From NCBI RefSeq assembly GCF_009017415.1, contig NC_092409.1:4588001-4652000 (forward strand): 64,000 bases of DNA, in the 5' to 3' direction. The notes beneath the pieces were generated by a model. The model was not told the origin of the DNA. It did not search any database and saw only the letters and a program-made list of their open reading frames with translations. A program made the position numbers and the translations under genes. Source of the DNA: Aspergillus flavus. Its lineage: Eukaryota; Ascomycota; Eurotiomycetes; Eurotiales; Aspergillaceae. Below are positions 1 through 11,800 of this stretch, piece by piece. The stretch's first letter is position 1; each line of letters starts with the position of its first letter.

Positions 1-650
1 GTTAGTAGCCCCTAAGACATTGACTAAATTAGCCCGACCTAGTCCCTACGCTTGAGCCCCCCCCCCCCCCGGCCGAAAGAAAGTCCATTGCATCCTTTAG
101 GCCTCCCTTCTCCAATTTGGAACTCCACCTTCCGCGCTCCCACCCGACGCTAGTATCTTTGTTTTTTCAAAATCCCCTTGTGGGATTGGGCTTGCTTGAT
201 TGGGGGATGTCGTTGCGACATGTGCCTTTTCGGTTTTCGTTGTGAGGGTTCGGCTCTCGGCTCCTCATAGCCGACGCCCAATTTGCCTGCGTTTTCGTGG
301 CGAGAGGCTGGGGTGGTGGGTGTAGGGTTGTGGCGAATTTGGGACCTTTCCGGCTTGGGAGGGTGCCTGGACTGTCGGAATAATGTGTTAATCTAGATAG
401 ATGTTCTTGGTCTATGCCTTGTTGGGTTGTTGATTAGTCTTGCCCATCAGAGTCGTCATAGAATACTATAGAGAGGGGTATGTGTTTATAGTTCATTCGA
501 TAGTATTGTACAAGTCCCCATTACGGAGAGACGTAAACATGAGCATTTCCATACGCAAAGCTCTTCTATCCACTCATTAAAACATTGATATGCAACCAAT
601 GGTATATAAACGAAACAAACGAACAAAGACAGGGACAAAATACAATGCTT
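1..650. other. Left-edge intergenic sequence
   Basis: No supportable gene is visible here. The stretch holds a 14-base C run at 57-70 and otherwise unremarkable mixed sequence, ending in the 3' flank of the NFU1-like gene. It may contain the transcribed flank of a gene lying outside the window to the left, but nothing in the sequence shows that. Confidence 0.5.
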
Positions 651-1779
651 TTATGGGGCCGAGTCCAGAGTTCCCTTGCCTCCCGTAGAAGCGGTGGCAG
701 CGGCACCCTTCTGTTGGCGCAACTTCTCTTCAAACTTGGCGAATTCGTGCATCGAGATCTCCTCCTCCTCATCCATCACTTGCTCAACTCCCTGCACTTC
801 CTCGATCTGTCCAGACATACACCATTAGCCACCTACCCCAACAAGCAACCCCGAGGGGAAAATAAAAGACGGGAAGCTTACGTAGTGCATAAGCATAGAC
901 TCAATGCCGTTCTTCAGAGTGACAGTGCTCGAGTCGCAGGTCCGGCAAGCGCCGCGCAACTTCAGCATCACAATACCGTTCTCGAAGCCCCGAAGCTCAA
1001 TGTCGCCTCCATCTTCCTGGATTGCCGGCCGGATTCTTGTCTCCAAGAGCTCCTTGATCATGCTGACAACTTCGTCATCTTCTTCATTGTAGCTGAGCGA
1101 TTCCTCCTCGCCGCCCTCCTGCGCGTTCTCTCCGGATTTAGCGACCGTGTTGACGATCGGCTCGCCGGAGGTTACAGCCTGCGTAATCAAGCTGAAGATT
1201 TCGGGTTTGATATGGGCCCAGTTTGCATCGCTTGCCTTGGTCACAGTGATGAACTCAGGTCCGAAGAAGATGGAGGTGACACCGTCAACATTGAACAGGT
1301 TCGCAGCCAAGGGGGAAGGGTGAGGAGGAGCGAGAGTAGAGCGAGGGGACAAGTACTCGAGGAATGATGTCGGGAAATCCTCTGGGAGGACACGATGGTT
1401 AGGAATGAACTTCAGAGCCTAAATTCAGGTCTCAGCATCAGTATGGGTCCAATCAAAATGGTCTGAACAGTGATTGACCTACGTCGGGATTGGGTGTGTT
1501 CTCGGTTTGGATGAAGATTGAGCGCTTGCTGACTGGCGATGGCCCATTCACACGGGTCACTGCAGACTGTTGGTGAGGCCGCAAAGTCGGCCGATGGCGA
1601 GCCTCCGAGGCAGTAATAGCGGGCAACCGAGCCGAACGGTGGATAGTTCTGTAAGATGCAAAGACATTGGGGATGACGGTGCGCGAGGAAGGCTCAACCA
1701 CGCCCAAGCGCTGTGCCGTGACTCTGGAGTTCAAGACAGTTCGCCTAAGCATGGTACCTGATACTGAGCTGACAGACAT
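651..1779 (-). CDS. nfu1: NFU1-like mitochondrial iron-sulfur cluster scaffold
   Basis: This gene probably encodes the late-acting mitochondrial Fe-S scaffold that delivers [4Fe-4S] clusters to apoproteins. Three exons, 1779-1483, 1418-882 and 806-651, join in frame to 329 residues. The first 75 residues or so are Arg/Ser-rich without acidic clusters, as expected for a mitochondrial presequence. An Nfu N-terminal domain follows (about 88-190, containing QTENTPNPDALKF across the first splice). The NifU C-terminal domain lies at about 215-285, with the cluster-binding CxxC at Cys257 and Cys260 (CRTC). A short Glu-rich tail closes the protein. Both introns are 64-75 nt with clean GT/AG ends. The start is the only Met before the presequence. 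The family assignment is firm; only the mitochondrial cleavage point is unknown. Confidence 0.93.
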
Positions 1780-2569
1780 ATTTTGAACTTAGTAACCTAG
1801 TACGCTGGCGTATCTGGTTTGTCTGTTTGGGGATTGTTTCTGGATAGTTGATGGAAAGTACAATACTTTCTTCCGACCGCCCGGCACTCTGACGCAATGG
1901 GTTTCACGTGACCCGGGAAACGAACTTGCTGATAAATCGGGAATTGACTTTAGCCAATCACAAGGTGGCAGTTTGACATACCCGACATTCCAGTCCACTG
2001 CCGAAGTTGCATTGCATTCGGAAAAAAGCGAGACATCGGAGTGTCCCCAGGTATCTATGCTTCGAGCATTCCTAATAATGGTAGTCGTATCACCCTTTTA
2101 AGGAGCTACTGTTCTCTGGATCGTATGTATATACAGTACATGTTTCACTATCTAAAGGTAGCTCGACATGTATTTCTTCCACACACCCCCTCATACAACA
2201 ACTTGTATATGTAAAATCTAAAATCACAACTCATGATATGTGTGGTGATTGTTCGTTTCTGATAACGTACTAGCTAATTAAGACAAAAAAAAGCGGACTA
2301 TCGTGATAGAGGGGATACCCTCGAAGTATAGCAGCATGGGGCGTAAAGCTGATGACTGCATATACTCGTATTATGTATAATAGACGACACGTTCAGAGCT
2401 TTGCCGGACAAAAATCTCTTGTTTGAAGCTTGGGCTCAATGGGTATTAACGCTAGCACATAGAAGCTGGTCTTTGGAGGAAGCTTAGCCAAGCTTTTGTG
2501 CTTGCGCGGTGAGCTAATCCTCTGTATTGTTTGCATAGCTGTTGAATGATGTAATCGCCGAAATCGCTC
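1780..2569. other. Intergenic between nfu1 and the Zn2Cys6 gene
   Basis: Apart from the E-box and CCAAT box near nfu1, the stretch contains A/T-rich spacer and presumably the 3' UTR of the regulator gene. No coding potential could be supported on either strand. Confidence 0.5.
1904..1911. promoter_or_regulatory. Palindromic E-box upstream of nfu1
   Basis: The sequence TCACGTGA lies about 130 bp upstream of the nfu1 start codon, and a CCAAT box follows at 1954-1958. CACGTG is bound by bHLH factors and CCAAT by the HAP/CBC complex, which in Aspergillus works with HapX on Fe-S genes. Use of these sites here is inferred. Confidence 0.4.
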
Positions 2570-4336
2570 TCACTCAGGCGATATCGATTTGGGAGTCAAA
2601 TATCTCCTCTGTGAAGAACGGTACTTGGGCCAAACCATGTCCTTTAGAAAATACCCGATACCAAGACCTAGCTGAGGCAGAAGCACAAACACTTCCTGGC
2701 ACCACCGGTATTTTTCGGCTAATTCATGTACGCTGTAAAACTGTGCGCTCTGACTCAAGGGAGCAAGCAGGAACTGGGCGCCCAAGGTTTTCAAATCTGG
2801 CTGTAAGCAATAGAGAACGGAGCGACAGACCTGGTCAGCATAGTGTTCAGCAAGGGTAGTGAAATCGGCTGTGAAATCGGAATTTGCATGTTCGCCAGAA
2901 GGTGAGTAGCAGCCAGCCAGAGAGACGTGGCCTGCCGAAACTTGGAGTACCTCGAGTAACTGGTCTATTAGAGGATAGAGCAATACTAATGCAGTCCAGT
3001 ATATTAGATGAGCTTCTGCACAAGTGAGAGACGGGAATTGAAAGGGCTTGGGCAACAAGTCGGTGAAGAGAGAGCTTCTAAAATCCTTTCGACAAGTCAC
3101 ATTAGCAGGTGATACTGAAGGCTTCCCGAGTTCCTTCTGCATCCTGCAACAGATTCGATGGAGTTTCTCCTCTAAAGAGAAACAAGTGAATAACAATTCT
3201 CGCCCAGAGTTTTGAATCTGGTCGTGGACTTCAGCCCCCTTCTTGAGAAAGCCGTCAACTTGTTCCATCAAAGCGGAACAGTCCGCCAGCCGATCAATAA
3301 GCTCATCAATGGGCTCAGGACTATCTCTGTCCTGCAACGAGTTATCTTGCCAGGCCGAGGGGTTGTAGAAATCTGGCGCTTTGCGTTTTCCAATTGCATC
3401 GCACAACTGGTTTACTAAGCATCAGCAAGTAGAAGCGGTCGACTAATCGAGGATCAGAACACTAACAGTGACGAACTTGAGTTGACGACGAAAGAGCCTT
3501 GAGGCAGCGGTCTCATCATCTTGTCCAGAACACTGTTTGATGATCGCACTACTGCCTTGGACATGGGCAATCCACGCCCCAAATCCCGGTGGGGAGCAGT
3601 TGATTAACTGCTTCCCTGTCAGCTGGTGCGATAACAGTGGGACCCAGTGCAAGTATATCCGTGAGACATACTTCGTATATTTGGAAGATTATCGTGGTAT
3701 ACAAGACATCTTTGCCGAGAGCTCTTCCCGAGCTTATCTTACCATACAGCATCTGAATGGCATTCCCGTAGATTTTAGTGCTGTTCTGCAGTAAATTTCT
3801 ATCTTGATTTTGTTTTGCCAAAAAAGCCGTTGAGAGAGCGACAACCGCTTTGTCTATAAGCAGGCTGCTCCCAGAGAGATCTGGAAGGGTCTGAAGAATA
3901 TTCTTCCCCGTCCTGTCGCGTATATATTGTGACTGGGGCAGATATCTGTCTATGAAGGACTGGAACAATTGAGATCGGACCTCCACATTAGTATTCAGCT
4001 GAGGCACTCCAGGTTCCACCTGCTCTACTTGGTGAGTTATAAGATCGTTCAGAAGAGCTTTTGGGCGCCGGGTGAACTTTTGCGCACCATCCTCCATTGC
4101 ATTGGAGGATTTGTGTATGAAAACCCTTGACCGCTCATAACCGGTGCAGACATGGCCGTTCTTGACGCACCGGAGGCATTCCGGTTTGGCTTCATCGCAC
4201 TAAACATGCGTTATATTCCAACGGTCAGGAGTCTGCTGGTTCGTTGCTTAGGAAAAAGGGTTGTGTTCGGCCTTACCTTGACCTTTCGGCGCCGGCATGT
4301 ATTGCATCCGGTGGACTTAAACGGTATGCCGCCCAT
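2570..4336 (-). CDS. Zn2Cys6 fungal-type transcription factor
   Basis: This is a binuclear zinc-cluster DNA-binding regulator, probably nuclear, with unknown targets. Four exons, 4336-4277, 4199-3672, 3622-3467 and 3406-2570, give 526 residues. The zinc cluster is complete: Cys11, 14, 21, 28, 31 and 38 in the spacing C-x2-C-x6-C-x6-C-x2-C-x6-C, with basic RRRKVK between Cys14 and Cys21. A 77-nt intron falls exactly between Lys20 and Cys21, so the first exon codes for only 20 residues and is easily missed. The remainder matches the helical 'fungal-specific transcription factor' middle region (DUF3468-like) in character. Introns 2 and 3 are 49 and 60 nt and restore one frame. No adjacent metabolic cluster suggests a target pathway. 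Confidence 0.87.
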
Positions 4337-5542
4337 TTTCGTGACCCGAGGTCATCTCGGTTACCGCGCACCGCAGAAGTGAAAGAGGTGGGCCAGATTA
4401 GAATCTGTTTTGAATTGGCTGCGCATAGGCTGAACAAGTAAACAATGTCTCTAATCAAGATCCTACGCACATCGCTTTCTACCTACGAAGTGCACACACC
4501 AGGAGGATGAACCATGGTATGTGGATCACATGTGACCGTTAAGCTGCTGATCTTTTCCCCACTCACTGGGACTTTGTTAGTCTTAGTTTTCGGATGTTCG
4601 AGTCTTCGAGAGCCCCAAATGCAGTCACAGTGAGAAAGCGGTGGCCGGAAATGTCTACAAATCATGACACAACTTCTCCCGTATGGAGGCTTATTGAGGG
4701 TAGGAATCCTATTATGCTATCCAGTGTCAAATGATGTTGAGATCTAGTGTAATGTAACGGTCCATCTTCAATGACTCTTTTGGTGCTGTAAATCAATCCA
4801 GTGACGTTTTATACATCGATGTTTAACACACAATGCAGCAGCTATCGGGGTCATGAAGCTACTAGACGATGAAGTCGATGGTATTTCGTACAAAAGAGCT
4901 CTTTAAGCTCTTATGGGGTTTGTACAAACATGAAACACAATACTAGCCCTATTAGCGCACGCGAATTAGTGTTCGGTCAAGCCCAAAGGTATCATCATCT
5001 CCATCGAAGGTTATAACCATCTGTCCTTCCCAAGGAAGTATCCGATATGTTCACTATTGCCATTATATTCAATTCATGTAAATGGATCCTCCGGGAGAGC
5101 ATTAGTCGGAAGCTTTGATGTCTCAATGGACAATGCTATTTGCTGCCTGGGGTGTTGGCTTGCGAATAGGTTTTATGTCATATTGCGTGCCATGGAGAAG
5201 TTGAAGTTTTGTATTAGGAAGCTTAGCAAAGATGTTTAATGTTGGCAATCAATCAGTATGAAGACAATTGAGCAATCTGAAGCATCTAGGTAGGATGGTG
5301 CAGAAACACTAGTACTTTTCAGGTATGGTCTGATGCTGACACATCCCTTTCAGAGCTCTTTTTGTTCTCGATTGGCATTTTCGACCGCTTCCAGCCCATC
5401 CCAGGTGTTTAAGATTGACAAGCTTGAACACCTAAGGCTGAATTTAATAAACCCATTGTGGTTGGATGCTCAACCATGCTTGAGGGGGTCTGATTGAATG
5501 CTGCGCAGCTGCGAAAGCTCCAAGGCTGCTCATACTAAGAAA
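4337..5542. other. Intergenic between the Zn2Cys6 gene and the HIT-finger gene
   Basis: This is a 1.2-kb shared upstream region of two divergent genes. Short ORFs are present but none has recognisable protein features or plausible codon patterns. It contains a nested inverted repeat at 4888-4929, listed separately. Confidence 0.5.
4888..4929. repeat. Nested inverted repeats
   Basis: GTACAAA at 4888-4894 pairs with TTTGTAC at 4919-4925. Inside it AAGAGCT at 4894-4900 pairs with AGCTCTT at 4906-4912 across a 5-base loop. The right arm is itself part of a 12-bp perfect palindrome, GTTTGTACAAAC, at 4918-4929. The function is unknown; it could be a protein site or a remnant of a small mobile element. 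Confidence 0.5.
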
Positions 5543-6214
5543 ATGCCTAATACATGCGAGGTTTGCGCCTCAGAACCCTCCAAATACCGATGTCCGACAT
5601 GTGGGCTTTTGAGGTAAGTTTCAAGAGTTACTGAAAAGAAAGAAAAAGAAAGCTGTGAATTAATCCACAGATGCAAAGATAGCAAACAAGAAAAACAGAA
5701 CCACTAATATGCATCCCCCAGTTGCTCGCTCGCCTGCACTCAGTCCCACAAAATCTACTGCGCGCCCAAAGAACCATCGTCAAAGACATCCGAAGAAGTG
5801 AATGGTACCGGACACCAACCAGAAGAAGTCAATGGGCATACTGGTGAAAATACACATGAGTCACAGAACGATACCGACCCCCATGCTTTAGGGTCTTCAC
5901 CCCAGCTTAAGGAGCTGTTCGATCGTTATCCGGCACTACGTGACCAGTTACGAGATATCTATAAGGCTACCCTTGAGGAGGAATGGGTTGAGACTCAAGT
6001 TCATGGGGGCCGACGTCCCTTCGGACGGGGAAAGGGAGCTCCTCGCAGCCGAGGACCTTGGACTCGTGAGAAGGGCTTCAACAGAGGGTTGGGAAAAGTT
6101 AGAAAACTAAGGGAGATGTGCGAAGAAGGCTCCGAGGTCGGGAAAAACGCCGAAGGCTACATGCGATTCGTAGCCTTGGTCAATGGAGAGCGTTTCCCCC
6201 AGGAATCTACATGA
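5543..6214 (+). CDS. HIT-type zinc-finger protein (Hit1/ZNHIT3-like)
   Basis: Two exons, 5543-5613 and 5722-6214, give 187 residues. The N-terminus is a compact zf-HIT domain with all eight ligands: Cys5, Cys8, Cys17, Cys20, Cys25, Cys29, His33 and Cys37. A 108-nt intron splits it after Leu23. After an acidic low-complexity linker comes a helical segment (about 80-108, LKELFDRYPALRDQLRDIY) and a Gly/Arg-rich tail (GRRPFGRGKG, PRSRGP). HIT fingers act in assembly of box C/D snoRNPs (Hit1/ZNHIT3) and in chromatin complexes. Size and architecture fit the Hit1 group best, but the subfamily is inferred. An in-frame ATG at 5498 would add 15 residues; 5543 is preferred because the finger begins directly after it. 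Confidence 0.85.
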
Positions 6215-8829
6215 CGTGTACTTTGTTCGTTTGCTCTTCTCTCTTCTGCCTTGGGAAGCATCACGCGTGCATCAAACGGGAGTTTTAGATTCATGTGTTT
6301 GTCAGTCATTCTCGACCTCGATTAACTGTGCCGAGGCTGAACATGTTGGGTGAAAAAAACCGGACAATAAACCGACAAGCCTTCACCTCGGAAAGTTTTT
6401 TAGCAGAGGGCCCAGTATATTCGTGGTAACCTTGACTGATGTATAGTACACTTTAGCAACCTATGAAGAAGAAATTAAACAACTAGAGCAATCAAGTATA
6501 AGGTTTGCATATTAGCTGATCCGACTATGTCAAACCCGCCCTCCGTTCCGCTGCTAGGTTATTAGACGAGAATTTTTTTTTGTGTAGGCATATAAGCTTA
6601 AAACAATACCACCCTGGAAAGGCTGGGATAAATAAAATAACTATGGCCTACATAGCCATAGCGGAGGTACGTACTCCGTTCGAGGACTTATGTTGACACT
6701 CGGGCCATCTTCGGCAGAAGCCAACCAAGTCAGCAAGCACGATGTTCCCCATAAAATTTTAATGAACTTCGTTTGACTGGCTGTCTAATGGAGACTAATG
6801 CAGTTTTAATTGACAGATCCGCTTGAGGCTGGACCACACAAAGCCGCTGGTGTTGACGCGAACTAGGTTGACGCCGTGGAGCTGAACCAGAGTTTTGTGT
6901 GATGTGTGATAGATAGCCCTGAGGTAGGTACTTACTTCGTTTGGTGCTTGGATGTTGGTGATAGGCGATAATACCTATCCGTGCGGTCTACTCCGTATGG
7001 AGCTTCGGGATGTCATTGAATGAGTGCCTGAGTACTGATGAAACAGCAAGTACCGAATCAATTGGATCCTCTGCTTTCATTGATCCAACCTTGGAAAGGT
7101 ACACAGAGTCACAGACCCTCTGGAGAACAAGAGTTGAGCAGTCGGTTCATTATTGGCCTGGATCTAAGCCCCCGTCTACTCGTGGGGAAGGTCGTGCAAC
7201 GCGGCCTTCATTTGACGAGGTGAAACCGTCCCGAACTAACTATGGTCTTAGCGTATCCTTGACCACAAGCCGATATTCCGTACTCCCATCATAGGACATC
7301 CAATAGTAAGCAAGCCCTTGGATAAGAAAAAAATGGAGGACTTGAGAGATGGTTTATTGGGCGAGTCTAGTTGCCTCGTGAGCATCCCATGGAGAAATAG
7401 GATCGTAGGTGAAAAGAGGTTGTTAACAGGTGGCGGTCATGGTCATACTAGGAGGTCCGGAGTAGCAGGGTTCGGTACGGACTTTCCTATGGAGAACATG
7501 TGTTGTCTTAATATATATGCCTAGGTATAGGGTACTTACTACCTATATTAGGCTATTAGCAACACCTAGGTTGTTGATATCTCAGTATTTCTGAGTACTA
7601 TATGGCATAGCATGTTTCTACTAGTATCAGCTATGTAAAAGTCCATGGAAATGATCACACCCTAAAAGGGGGGGGGGTTTGCAGCAATGAGATGTCTGAT
7701 TCCAAATCTCCTATTCTGATTCGGAGAGGCCGTAAAGCTACCGTCTCATTGTTTGTATCACACATGGCCATTAATGTTTCCCGGTGCCCTCCGAAGCTCT
7801 TTCTGCACTCGAGTCATTTTACGGAGTACCTCTTCACTTGAGTTTCCTCATTTTTTCGTATTTTGTTTATGTTCTATTTTAACCGGTCCTTTCTTCATTA
7901 AGTTTCAAGCTGACTGTAGTTCTTCACTATTTATTCTTTATTTCGCTCCTCCCTTACATAGAAAACAAAAAAAGTAAAAGAAACAAGGCCCAAAGACCAT
8001 GTTCCTCCCTATAAGACGAACTTTTTGAAAGGGTCCCGTCGGCTTCCCACGCGGTGTGAAGATCCCAACCCGGACGGGCGCACAACGCCTTTGAAGTACG
8101 CAGAAGTCAAACTATCTTTTCCTGTACAAGGTATTTCCCTGGCAGGTCGACATCGATGGGTCTTCTTTGTTTTTCCCTCTCCATCTGATTGATTCGCCGA
8201 CAGGGCACTCGTGCGTGCGTGTGTTTCTAATTATAATAACTGTCCAGCTTTCTTCCGACCAGCTTCTCCATCGTTTTCTGGGGCTCTGTCGGGCCAGTGA
8301 CATCGCTCCGTCTGTTGCGCGCAAACTCGCCTTCGGCTGATCTTACGACCACTGAAGCTCCTCCCAGCATAGAAATATTTGTTCTCAACGTCACGAGAAT
8401 TCTCTTGTGAGATTCTGTCCAACTTTTCCCTGCGGATACTGAATTTTCCATTGCTAATTTTGGATTTGTTTGCGTCTAGTTTCTCCCTCCGGTGTTCGGC
8501 TTTAGAAGCATCACAGAATAAAAAAATTAAAAAAATAAAAAGGAAAAAAAAAAGAGGAGAGAGGAGAAAAGCAAAAGGAATTGACACCTGTGTCAGAGGA
8601 ACTCAAAGGGTCAAATTGCCGACCGTCCTTGGTATCGCTCTAAACAGTCCCTTCGATTGCACGTACTCCGATAACTTCCAGTCTGGGTTGCGAGCGACAA
8701 TGGATGAGCTGCCGTGCCTGCTTCACTTACTCACGTAGCAGCAGTTGGACCTTGCGCTGTCGGACCTTGTTTGCTGTATCGGATATTCCCTAACGCCGCC
8801 GCGCTGAGTTCGCGCGAGCATCACACATT
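6215..8829. other. Gene-poor 2.6-kb stretch
   Basis: No supportable coding region lies here. It contains a perfect 7-bp hairpin (CTATGGC 6641-6647 with GCCATAG 6655-6661), a 10-G run at 7668-7677, and an A/G-rich run around 8518-8580. Variants of the core TACTCCG/CGGAGTA recur near 6671, 6989, 7278, 7821 and 8663. The last kilobase is pyrimidine-rich and probably belongs to the promoter and leader of the RasGEF gene. Confidence 0.5.
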
Positions 8830-11800
8830 ATGAACTCCCAGACACCGCGACGAGAGCGGTCATCTAGCGATAAAGCCCAAGCCATGTTCGTTCCGCAGCG
8901 GCCGGGCCTTCCAGGTCGAACAATTTCTGCCCCTGCCGGTGGTCTGCATAAACTTGATTCTTCTAAAGTGGCGATAGAGACCGGGAATAAGATTGAGCCG
9001 TCTGTTATAGAAGAAGAGGAAATCATGGTATCCTCCAGAAAGAATGGGGTTCCATCTACTCGTGCTGGCGATGAGGTACAACCAAAACCATCTGTGTTGC
9101 AAGATCCAGGAAAGCGCATCGTTTCTAACCATGATGCACTGTGCAGACATCGTCGAAGCCAAACTTTCCACTTGTTACCATTGCTGTCGTTGGCCAAGAC
9201 CAAGTAGGTAAAACAACGTTTATTCAGAGTGCTTTGGATATGAAACAGCCCCTTTCATCACGAGCGACTACGAAGAAGATGTCGTTAGACGGGACTGTGT
9301 ATCTCGTCCGCCTTTTGGAGATGAATACGAATGAGATAACAATCGGGAACGATGGCCTCCTAGAATGGCCACGAGTTGGAAACGAATCCCCGCCAGTAGA
9401 CGGCGCTCTTGTCGTCCATGATGTGACACGGTCTGTCGGTCTTCCTGAACTTACAAGGCTGTTAGGTATGCGGTTCTTCTTTACTATCCCCAATACCGTC
9501 TACGTGGTTGTGGTGCTTCGCCGGCGCATTTACTAATTTCCTGTATAGACACCTTAGCAGCATTTGCATTCCCGTCTGTATTGGTCGCCAGCAAATGCGA
9601 CATTCAGGCTCCAGATGGGCCGCTCGAGCCTGCGTTGAAGAACTACCAGATTCACAAGACATCTCCGGAGTCGCCGCGGTCGCAAAAGATGTGTATATCA
9701 ATGGTCCTGCGTGAAGTCATTAACAGTAAATATGGTAAGCCATGCCAACTACTTCATTCCGCCAATACTGCAGTGCCCTTTATTTCACGCAGCCCTGAAA
9801 GAGGAGAGAATGAGACCAAGAAGAAACTTCTGGACTGCACCGTTGCTTTCTGACTTCTCATCTCATTTCTTGGCCAAACCCCCTTGAATGGTCTGCCACG
9901 TTCTCGCTAGTTCCGTGGCGCGGCCTGAGACTAGCGTTCGCGTCCTCCCTATTCGGCCGCCGATCTTCAGGGTGCTGGCGTCGCAGCGTGCAATCCGCTT
10001 TTCGCTGCCTACTACTCGCTGGTTCAGAGCAGACTGAATACTAACAATATTTTAGACTCCATTGAAAACCCCTACTCATTCAAAACACCCTCCACGCAGG
10101 ACTGGCATCACAGCCGTGCCAACTCCGAAAACCCCACGGCTGCATTAACTGGAGCCGCGGGCGGCCCCATCACCAGTACCTTTGATCCGGGAGTCGATGG
10201 GTACGGTGAAGACCGTCAACCCACCGACCCCTCGAATTCTTCAAACCTGGCTTCCACTGCGCAAGGCTTGCGATTCTCCCGGAGCAATACGTATCCGGTG
10301 CGACCACACACACCTCCTTCAGCGACTCGGTTGAATCCACACAAAATAACAACGGCGGAGGAGTCACCGGGAAAGGATGACAGTCGACAGCAGCAGCTTC
10401 ATGCCACCTGGCGAAATAGCGGTGGCTCGGATGCCTTCAACAGCTTTCTAGATATGGATAACGGAATGGAAGGGCCAGCTAGCGCTCCGTCGAGTCCGGA
10501 AAGCAAAGAAAAGGCGTCGAGCGAAGGATCTTCCAATGGATCTTCGAATGATACCGGATTCACGTTCGATGAACTCGTTGATCGGCTTGTTGCACAACCA
10601 ATGTCGAAACAGGACTCCAAATTCGCGTCTATATTCCTCTGCCTTTACCGCAAGTTTGCCGCACCGTCCACCTTGTTGAATGCACTTATCAACCGATTTG
10701 AAAGAAACGAGAAGAATTTTACCGATCAATTGACTCGCATTGCGGACCAGTTGAGGTTACTCAATATTATGTCCACCTGGGTATCGGAGTATCCAGGCGA
10801 CCTAGCCTACCCTAAGACCCGCAAGCGGATTACGGATTTTGTCTCTACTTTAGAAAAGAGCCACTTTTACATGTTTGCCGCAAAGGAGGTTGGGTCCTAT
10901 CTCGAGAATCACGCAGAAGACGATGATGTAGGCTGGCCATTCAGAGATGGCGACGTTGATGAATTTGACGGGCACGAGACCTTCCTCAACAACTCCGGTC
11001 GGAGCTCCCCATCCTTGTTCCTTGGCGGATCAACGATCGACGAAGGCGAGGACAACGAAGAGGAAGAAGACCCTATATACAACATGAGCGCGTTGGATCT
11101 CAGTGAAGGCGCGTCAGACCCATCTTCGAAGCTGTCGAACTCGGCTACCTTCGAGAAACCCGGCACCGTGTCGAGCCAGTCGTTCACGTTTTTGAGCATG
11201 GAGGCTGCACAGAAAGAATCTCAAAACTTAGAACTTACCCCTCGACTATCATTATCAAAAATGCAATGGCGGCAGTTCATTGAGATTCCTGACGAAGATT
11301 TCGCGCGCGAATTAACCCGTATTGACTGGATCATGTTCAACTCTTTCCGGCCACGAGATCTTGTGCGGCATGTCAGTATCTCTGGGCCGGATAAAGACAA
11401 GATCAAGAGTCTAAAGCATGTCAATCGAATGATCAAGCAGTTCAATCATCTAGCATTTTTCGTTGCTAGTGTTATCCTCTTCCGAGACAAGCCCAAGCAC
11501 CGAGCGAAGGCATTAGAAAAGTTCATGAACGTTGCACAAGTGAGTTTCTATATCGCTTGCATTTTCTTCTTGCACTAACCCCCGACCAGAAACTGCGTCG
11601 ATTAAATAACTATAATTCCCTCGGTGCAGTAATCGCCGGAATCAACGGAACACCAGTGCATCGACTGTCGCAAACGCGCGATTCCGTGCCTGTTCAAACG
11701 CAAAAAGATTTCATGAGGCTGGTTATCCTCATGGGCACACAAAAGAGTCACTTTGCGTATCGGCTAGCATGGGACAATACCTTTTCAGAAAGGATCCCAT

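Noticed and set aside
585..1367. 260-codon plus-strand open frame across nfu1
   Set aside because: It is the antisense shadow of the nfu1 exons; the minus frame has the NifU domain and proper introns.
7010..7294. 94-codon plus-strand frame in the gene-poor gap
   Set aside because: Composition looks random and two overlapping frames are equally open.
8379..8738. 119-codon plus-strand frame upstream of the RasGEF gene
   Set aside because: It is carried by the A/G-rich tract and has no domain; more likely leader sequence.
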